NCBI GenBank assembly: GCA_948852945.1
Contig: CAQPBJ010000021.1
Location: 1-25,594, forward strand
Length of the DNA stretch: 25,594 nt
From: an uncultured Clostridia bacterium
Lineage (GTDB): Bacteria; Bacillota; Clostridia; TANB77; CAG-508
Reading direction: 5' to 3'
The translations under genes were made by a program, and so were the position numbers. Below are positions 22,087 to 25,594 of the stretch, one piece after another (positions within the stretch are counted from its first letter, which is position 1; the number at the start of each line of letters is the position of its first letter). The notes under the pieces are model-generated. The model was not told the origin of the DNA. It saw only the letters and a list, made by a program, of their open reading frames with translations, and did no database searches.

Positions 22087-23100
22087 ATGAGTAATACTAA
22101 TAGGAGAAATAGTACTCTTAGAAGTTTCTGTATTACCTTATTCTTTGGTGTTTTACTAATTATTGGTGCAATTATTAGTAATCAATTTCCAGATGAAGTA
22201 AATAATCTTATCGAAGAAAATTTAAATATTCCTGCTGAAGAAAATAATACTATTTCAGTAAATACGGCTCAAAATACAGTCGTATCTGCTGATTCAAAAT
22301 TGCAGATATATTATTTTGATGTAGGTCAAGCAGATTCTATTTTAGTTGTTGCTGATGATCAAACAATGCTTATAGATGCTGGAAATAATGAGGACGGTCC
22401 TCTTCTAGCTAGCTATATTCAAGGATTAGGAATTACTAAAATAGATTATTTAGTTGGAACTCATCCTCACGAAGACCATATTGGTGGTTTAGATGATATT
22501 ATTAATAATTTTGAAATTGGAAAGATTTATATGCCTGATGCAACGACTACTACTGCTACTTTCCAAGCTGTGTTATCAGCTATTTCTCAAAGAGGTCTTT
22601 CAATTACTCGTTGTGAGATTGGAAGTACTTTTGGTATAGGTGATGGTATTTGTACTATAATGTCTGTTGAAAATGAGGAACAATCTAATTTAAATTTGAA
22701 TTCTATAGTTATTCACTTGGCTTATGGAGATAAGACATTTTTGTTTATGGGTGATGCAGAAAAAGAAATTGAATCTATGATATCTTGGTCAAAAGTTGAT
22801 GTTTTGAAAGTTGGTCATCATGGTTCTGATACAAGTTCTACTGAAAAATTTATTAATGCTGTAAAACCAGAATCAGCTATTATTTCTGTTGGTAAGAATA
22901 ATTCTTATTCTCATCCTGCTCAATCTACTCTTGATACTCTTCATAAAGTTGGTGCTAAAATCTATAGAACTGATGAGGTTGGAACTGTTTTACTTACTTC
23001 AGATGGAAAAACTTATAATATTCAGACATTTTTTACGGCTTTAGATGGTAATGCTTCTACAGCTAATATAAATGCTCCAGTTTTAGAAACTGAGCAATAA
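22087..23100 (+). CDS. Membrane-anchored metallo-beta-lactamase-fold hydrolase, ComEC-like
   Basis: The 337-aa protein has a basic N-terminus, one membrane segment (about 12-31), a linker, and an extracellular metallo-beta-lactamase domain related to the C-terminal domain of the competence protein ComEC. The metal motif is THPHEDHIGG (His126, His128, Asp130, His131), preceded by YYFDVGQADSILV and followed by FLFMGDAEKE, LKVGHHGSDTSS and SYSHPA. Such proteins are thought to act on nucleic acids or phosphoesters at the cell surface, but the substrate is unproved. The ATG at 22087 has GGGAGGT; an upstream GTG in frame is less likely. Its base composition is like the host's, so unlike the four foreign + strand genes it appears native. 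Confidence 0.92.
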   Translation: MSNTNRRNSTLRSFCITLFFGVLLIIGAIISNQFPDEVNNLIEENLNIPAEENNTISVNTAQNTVVSADSKLQIYYFDVGQADSILVVADDQTMLIDAGNNEDGPLLASYIQGLGITKIDYLVGTHPHEDHIGGLDDIINNFEIGKIYMPDATTTTATFQAVLSAISQRGLSITRCEIGSTFGIGDGICTIMSVENEEQSNLNLNSIVIHLAYGDKTFLFMGDAEKEIESMISWSKVDVLKVGHHGSDTSSTEKFINAVKPESAIISVGKNNSYSHPAQSTLDTLHKVGAKIYRTDEVGTVLLTSDGKTYNIQTFFTALDGNASTANINAPVLETEQ

Positions 23101-23108
23101 TTAAAATG

Positions 23109-23129
23109 CAGTATCAAATTTTGATACTG
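23109..23129 (+). terminator. Terminator of the ComEC-like gene
   Basis: The stem CAGTATCAA/TTGATACTG with a 3-nt loop is followed by TATTTTTATTTATT, 8 bp after the stop codon. Confidence 0.8.
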
Positions 23130-23150
23130 TATTTTTATTTATTCATAACT

Positions 23151-23319
23151 AAACATAAGAAATAAGAAGTAGTTTAATAAATTGCGCTAGCGACCAAACG
23201 TAAGCAAATGAAATTTGCTGAAGTGCGAATTTGAGCAATCTACAATATAAAAACGGAGTTTTTTATTCGGAGATTGCGAAGAGCAAAATTTGTTAAACTA
23301 CTTCTTATTTCTTATGTTT
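23151..23319. repeat. 169-bp long palindromic element next to nfo
   Basis: Perfect 27-bp arms (23151-23177 and 23293-23319; starting AAACATAAGAAATAAG) flank a 115-bp core. Pairing continues inward for about six more bases. The core contains nested hairpins AGCAAAT/ATTTGCT and GCAATCT/AGATTGC with an inner AAAAAC/GTTTTT. It lies between convergent genes and begins 8 bp beyond the nfo stop, so it could end or protect the nfo transcript. The core resembles that of the element at 6564 in parts, but the arms are unrelated. Confidence 0.75.
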
Positions 23320-23327
23320 TATTATTC

Positions 23328-24161
23328 TTAATTTTTATAATTATCTCTTAATATTTTAATTTCCTTTCCATAACCTTCTAAATCATTTGGTGTTTCTAAG
23401 AAAAATGGTAAATCTTTTAATTTAGGGTGATTTATTACTTTTACTAGTGCTTCTAGTCCAATATTTCCTTCTCCTATTTTAGCATGTCTATCTTTATGCG
23501 AATTGCACTCGTTCATACTATCATTTAAATGGATTGCATATAGTTTATCTAAACCTATTATTTGGTCAAATTCTTCTATTACTTCATCTAGTTTATTTAC
23601 TATATCATATCCTCCATCAAATATGTGACATGTATCTAAGCATACACCTATATGGTCTTTTAAATCTATTTTGTCGATTATATTTTTTATTTCTTCAAAG
23701 TTTCTTCCTATTTCTGAACCTTTTCCTGCCATTGTTTCTAATAATACTTTAGTTGTTTGTTCTGGCTTAATAATATCATTTAGCATTTCTATAATATATT
23801 CTGTTCCTACTTCTACTCCTTGTCCTACATGGCTTCCTGGATGAAAATTATACATATTTCCTGGAAAATATTCCATTTTTTTTAAATCATCAATCATTGT
23901 TTCTTTTGCAAAATTTCGTAGCTCTGGTTTGGCTGCTGCTGCATTTAATGTATAAGGTGCATGTGCTAATAAATTCTCTATCTTATTTTCTTTTGCCAAT
24001 TCTTTAAATTTTTGTACATCTTCTTCATCTATCTCTTTTGCAGCTCCTCCTCTTGGATTTCTAGTAAAAAATTGTATTGTATTTGCATTTATACTTACTG
24101 CTTCTTTTCCCATTTCATAAAAACCTTTTGATATTGATAAGTGACATCCTATTTTTAACAT
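23328..24161 (-). CDS. nfo: Endonuclease IV (AP endonuclease)
   Basis: Nfo cuts DNA 5' to abasic sites in base-excision repair, using three zinc ions in a TIM barrel. The 277-aa protein has the family signatures: IGCHLSISKGF, QFFTRNPRGG, LLAHAPYTLNAAA, NFHPGSHVGQG, LLETMAGKGSEIG, VCLDTCHIFDGGYD and IHLNDSMNECNSHKDRHAKIGEGNIG, which supply the His/Glu/Asp metal ligands. The length is normal. The ATG follows GAAGGAAAAT. It is a single-gene unit with its own promoter. Confidence 0.97.
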   Translation of the reverse strand: MLKIGCHLSISKGFYEMGKEAVSINANTIQFFTRNPRGGAAKEIDEEDVQKFKELAKENKIENLLAHAPYTLNAAAAKPELRNFAKETMIDDLKKMEYFPGNMYNFHPGSHVGQGVEVGTEYIIEMLNDIIKPEQTTKVLLETMAGKGSEIGRNFEEIKNIIDKIDLKDHIGVCLDTCHIFDGGYDIVNKLDEVIEEFDQIIGLDKLYAIHLNDSMNECNSHKDRHAKIGEGNIGLEALVKVINHPKLKDLPFFLETPNDLEGYGKEIKILRDNYKN

Positions 24162-24197
24162 ATTTTCCTTCTTTCTTAAATTATTTTGTATTTTTTG

Positions 24198-24226
24198 ATT
24201 TTATCATAATTATTTTTTTATCTCAA
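24198..24226 (-). promoter_or_regulatory. Sigma-A promoter of nfo
   Basis: On the - strand TTGAGA (24221-24226) and TAAAAT (24198-24203) are 17 bp apart, about 37 bp before the start codon. Confidence 0.65.
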
Positions 24227-24271
24227 TAACTTTTATTATTCCCTCTAAGTTCCTTTACAATGCCTGTTTTA

Positions 24272-24300
24272 TTGTATTTGAGTTCATTTTATGGTATAAT
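24272..24300 (+). promoter_or_regulatory. Sigma-A promoter of the small membrane protein gene
   Basis: TTGTAT (24272-24277) and TATAAT (24295-24300) are 17 bp apart. The leader of about 45 nt ends in an ACAGGAGGT ribosome binding site. Confidence 0.7.
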
Positions 24301-24348
24301 AGTTATGTAGCAAAGTGATTGCAAATAAAAAAACAGGAGGTATTCTTT

Positions 24349-24720
24349 ATGATCACTTTCATCGCACTGTTTTATGGATGCTATTGTATCCTCTCCATGT
24401 TCCTCGACGCCATTGTTATCGAAGCTTCGGCTGTAATGACATTTCTGGCGTTGGCTATGCTGTGTTGTGGTGCTCTGGCACTCTTCGCTCATGTGCGTCA
24501 GGCTTGGACTCCTTGTATCCTCTGCCTTTTTGGTATGGTGGCTATCGAGTTGCTTGCCCCTCACATCGCTATGGTGGAAATTGTTTCTGCTGTTGTGTTG
24601 GCAGGTATCGCGACCTTCCACATTAAGCGGGAAATCGTCAGGTACATTCGCAGAAATGCATCTAGGCCTGGTGGATCCACACTTCCACCGTGGTTGCAAA
24701 ATCTACTCAGGTATGCCTAA
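24349..24720 (+). CDS. Small membrane protein of unknown function
   Basis: This 123-aa protein is strongly hydrophobic with about four membrane segments (roughly residues 3-22, 25-48, 53-71 and 73-92) and a basic C-terminal tail (IKREIVRYIRRNASRPGGSTLPPWLQNLLRYA). It is rich in Cys and Met. I recognise no family. The ATG has AGGAGG 7 nt upstream; an in-frame TTG farther up lacks a good site. GC is about 50% against about 28% around it, it stands alone on the + strand, and it has its own promoter and terminator: probably acquired from another genome. Confidence 0.8.
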   Translation: MITFIALFYGCYCILSMFLDAIVIEASAVMTFLALAMLCCGALALFAHVRQAWTPCILCLFGMVAIELLAPHIAMVEIVSAVVLAGIATFHIKREIVRYIRRNASRPGGSTLPPWLQNLLRYA

Positions 24721-24729
24721 ACAAGGAGG

Positions 24730-24795
24730 TGTCGCTTAAGCGACATACATGGTAGTGGCTTGCCCCGATTCTGAAATTTAGAAACGGGGTTTGCC
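24730..24795 (+). terminator. Palindrome and terminator after the small membrane protein gene
   Basis: A perfect 16-bp palindrome TGTCGCTTAAGCGACA (24730-24745) is followed by the hairpin GGCTTGCCCCG (24757-24767)/CGGGGTTTGCC (24785-24795) and TTTTATTTAT. An AAGGAGGT-like stretch before the palindrome is not followed by a useful reading frame. Confidence 0.7.
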
Positions 24796-24878
24796 TTTTA
24801 TTTATCAACTTTCTAAAAATTATTTTTTTATTTAACCAAAATATATAAATTTAATATTATATATTGAGGTGATTTTTT

Positions 24879-25547
24879 TTGGCAAAAATTTTAATATATA
24901 ATAATCAAAACAATAGAATGGAAACGTATTATAAAGGCGAAGAAGAAGCTATGCCATATAACAATGGGACTTTAAAAGTAAAAGAATTTAGAGGATCTAG
25001 TAAAAGCAATTTACTATGGACAGACAGACGAACAATGCAGAGTTGGAATAATTTTAGAACTTTATATGGTAGGCCAATTTATGTAGGTTTTGCTTTTAAA
25101 CGTTGTTGGGAAGGCGGACACGGATTACAAAGCCAGCATTATGCAGGTGTAGCTTTTGATGTAGGGCAAAATTTAGATGGAAATGGCAGAAACTATATGA
25201 GGGTATTAGCTAAAAATTCTGGATATTGGAGATATGTTGAACCAGCTTCGTTGACACCACGTTGGGTACATTTTGATAATAGATGGATAGCAAGTGGTTA
25301 TCCATTAACTCAGTCAGGAAGCAGAGGAATATATGTACTTATTGCTCAAGATGCTTTAAATACATTAGGTCAGCAGACAGGTGGATTAGATGGAATATTC
25401 GGCAGTAGAACAAGGCAAGCAGTAATTAATTTTCAAGGAAACAATGGATTGTCGCAAGATGGAATGCTAGGACCTATTACATGGAATAGTTTGATGAATC
25501 AAGTAGTTGGAAAAGGTGCAAGTACTACAACAATTTTAGAATCATAA
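24879..25547 (+). CDS. Peptidase M15 family protein with peptidoglycan-binding domain
   Basis: The 222-aa protein combines a zinc peptidase domain of the VanY/M15 type with a C-terminal PG_binding_1 domain. The metal ligands are seen in SQHYAGVAFDVG (His87, Asp94) and WVHFD (His131), the usual SxHxxGxAxD...H arrangement. The binding domain (about 150-210) has LDGIFGSRTRQAVINFQ and LSQDGMLGPITWNSL. It likely trims peptide stems in peptidoglycan. There is no signal peptide, as with some spore-cortex or phage-type wall enzymes. The start is TTG behind GAGGTGA. Base composition is host-like apart from slightly higher GC. No clear sigma-A promoter precedes it. Confidence 0.92.
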   Translation: MAKILIYNNQNNRMETYYKGEEEAMPYNNGTLKVKEFRGSSKSNLLWTDRRTMQSWNNFRTLYGRPIYVGFAFKRCWEGGHGLQSQHYAGVAFDVGQNLDGNGRNYMRVLAKNSGYWRYVEPASLTPRWVHFDNRWIASGYPLTQSGSRGIYVLIAQDALNTLGQQTGGLDGIFGSRTRQAVINFQGNNGLSQDGMLGPITWNSLMNQVVGKGASTTTILES

Positions 25548-25568
25548 CCACGTGTAAAACGCGTGGTT
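25546..25568 (+). terminator. Terminator of the M15 gene
   Basis: AACCACG/CGTGGTT forms a hairpin overlapping the stop codon; a second small hairpin GCCCT/AGGGC follows near the window end. Confidence 0.55.
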
Positions 25569-25594
25569 TGAACTTGCCCTAAAAGGGCTTATAA

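Noticed and set aside
24467..24739. Second + frame of 90 codons overlapping the small membrane protein gene
   Set aside because: It lacks a ribosome binding site and reads through the terminator region; the 123-aa frame has AGGAGG, a promoter and correct placement.

Overview
The window is chromosomal DNA of an AT-rich (roughly 28% GC by eye), Gram-positive, anaerobic Clostridia-like bacterium, probably host- or gut-associated. Support: strong AGGAGG-type ribosome binding sites, GTG and TTG starts, sigma-A promoters with 17-bp spacers, a split mra/dcw peptidoglycan cluster with a PASTA penicillin-binding protein, a DNPR motif in MurE (meso-DAP peptidoglycan), and a flavodiiron protein/rubredoxin pair. 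No rRNA, tRNA, CRISPR array, transposase or integrase was seen.

Layout. 98-2313: topA (-). 2359-4770: two tandem copies of a small LytTR-type regulatory locus. The right copy is intact: a LytTR regulator, a small membrane protein and two 86-aa paralogues on the - strand, plus a divergent + strand gene for a secreted 170-aa protein. The left copy keeps the same operator/promoter geometry but has no regulator gene, two frameshifted genes and no divergent cargo. 5408-10357: murE-mraY-ftsW-murG operon (-) with its own promoter and terminator. 10412-11863: fprA-rubredoxin operon (-). 12819-16083: GH3 beta-glucosidase and HAD phosphatase operon (-). 17097-21953: mraZ-rsmH-ftsL-PBP-amidase operon (-), with MraZ boxes. 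22031-23129: membrane-anchored ComEC-like metallo-beta-lactamase gene (+). 23328-24226: nfo (-). 24879-25568: peptidase M15/peptidoglycan-binding protein (+).

Over this background lie four isolated + strand genes with higher GC and different codon use: secreted protein at 4787, ROK kinase at 11949, family 2 glycosyltransferase at 16193, and a membrane protein at 24349. Each has its own promoter, strong RBS and hairpin terminator. Three fit tightly between the 5' end of one minus-strand operon and the 3' end of the next. They look like horizontally acquired, self-contained transcription units (moron-like).

The most unusual structure is the duplicated regulatory locus. Its paired operators have the same spacing to the -10 box on one side and to a divergent TTGAC box on the other. 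In each copy the divergent transcript carries an inverted repeat (core AGTGTGAG/CTCACACT) starting 73-74 bp from that box. In one copy the repeat encloses the foreign secreted gene; in the other it encloses only 71 bp without a gene. This suggests a regulated cassette site with variable cargo. Two long locus-specific palindromes (6564-6685 and 23151-23319) and a CAAAAG-repeat leader between mraZ and rsmH are further unexplained structures.
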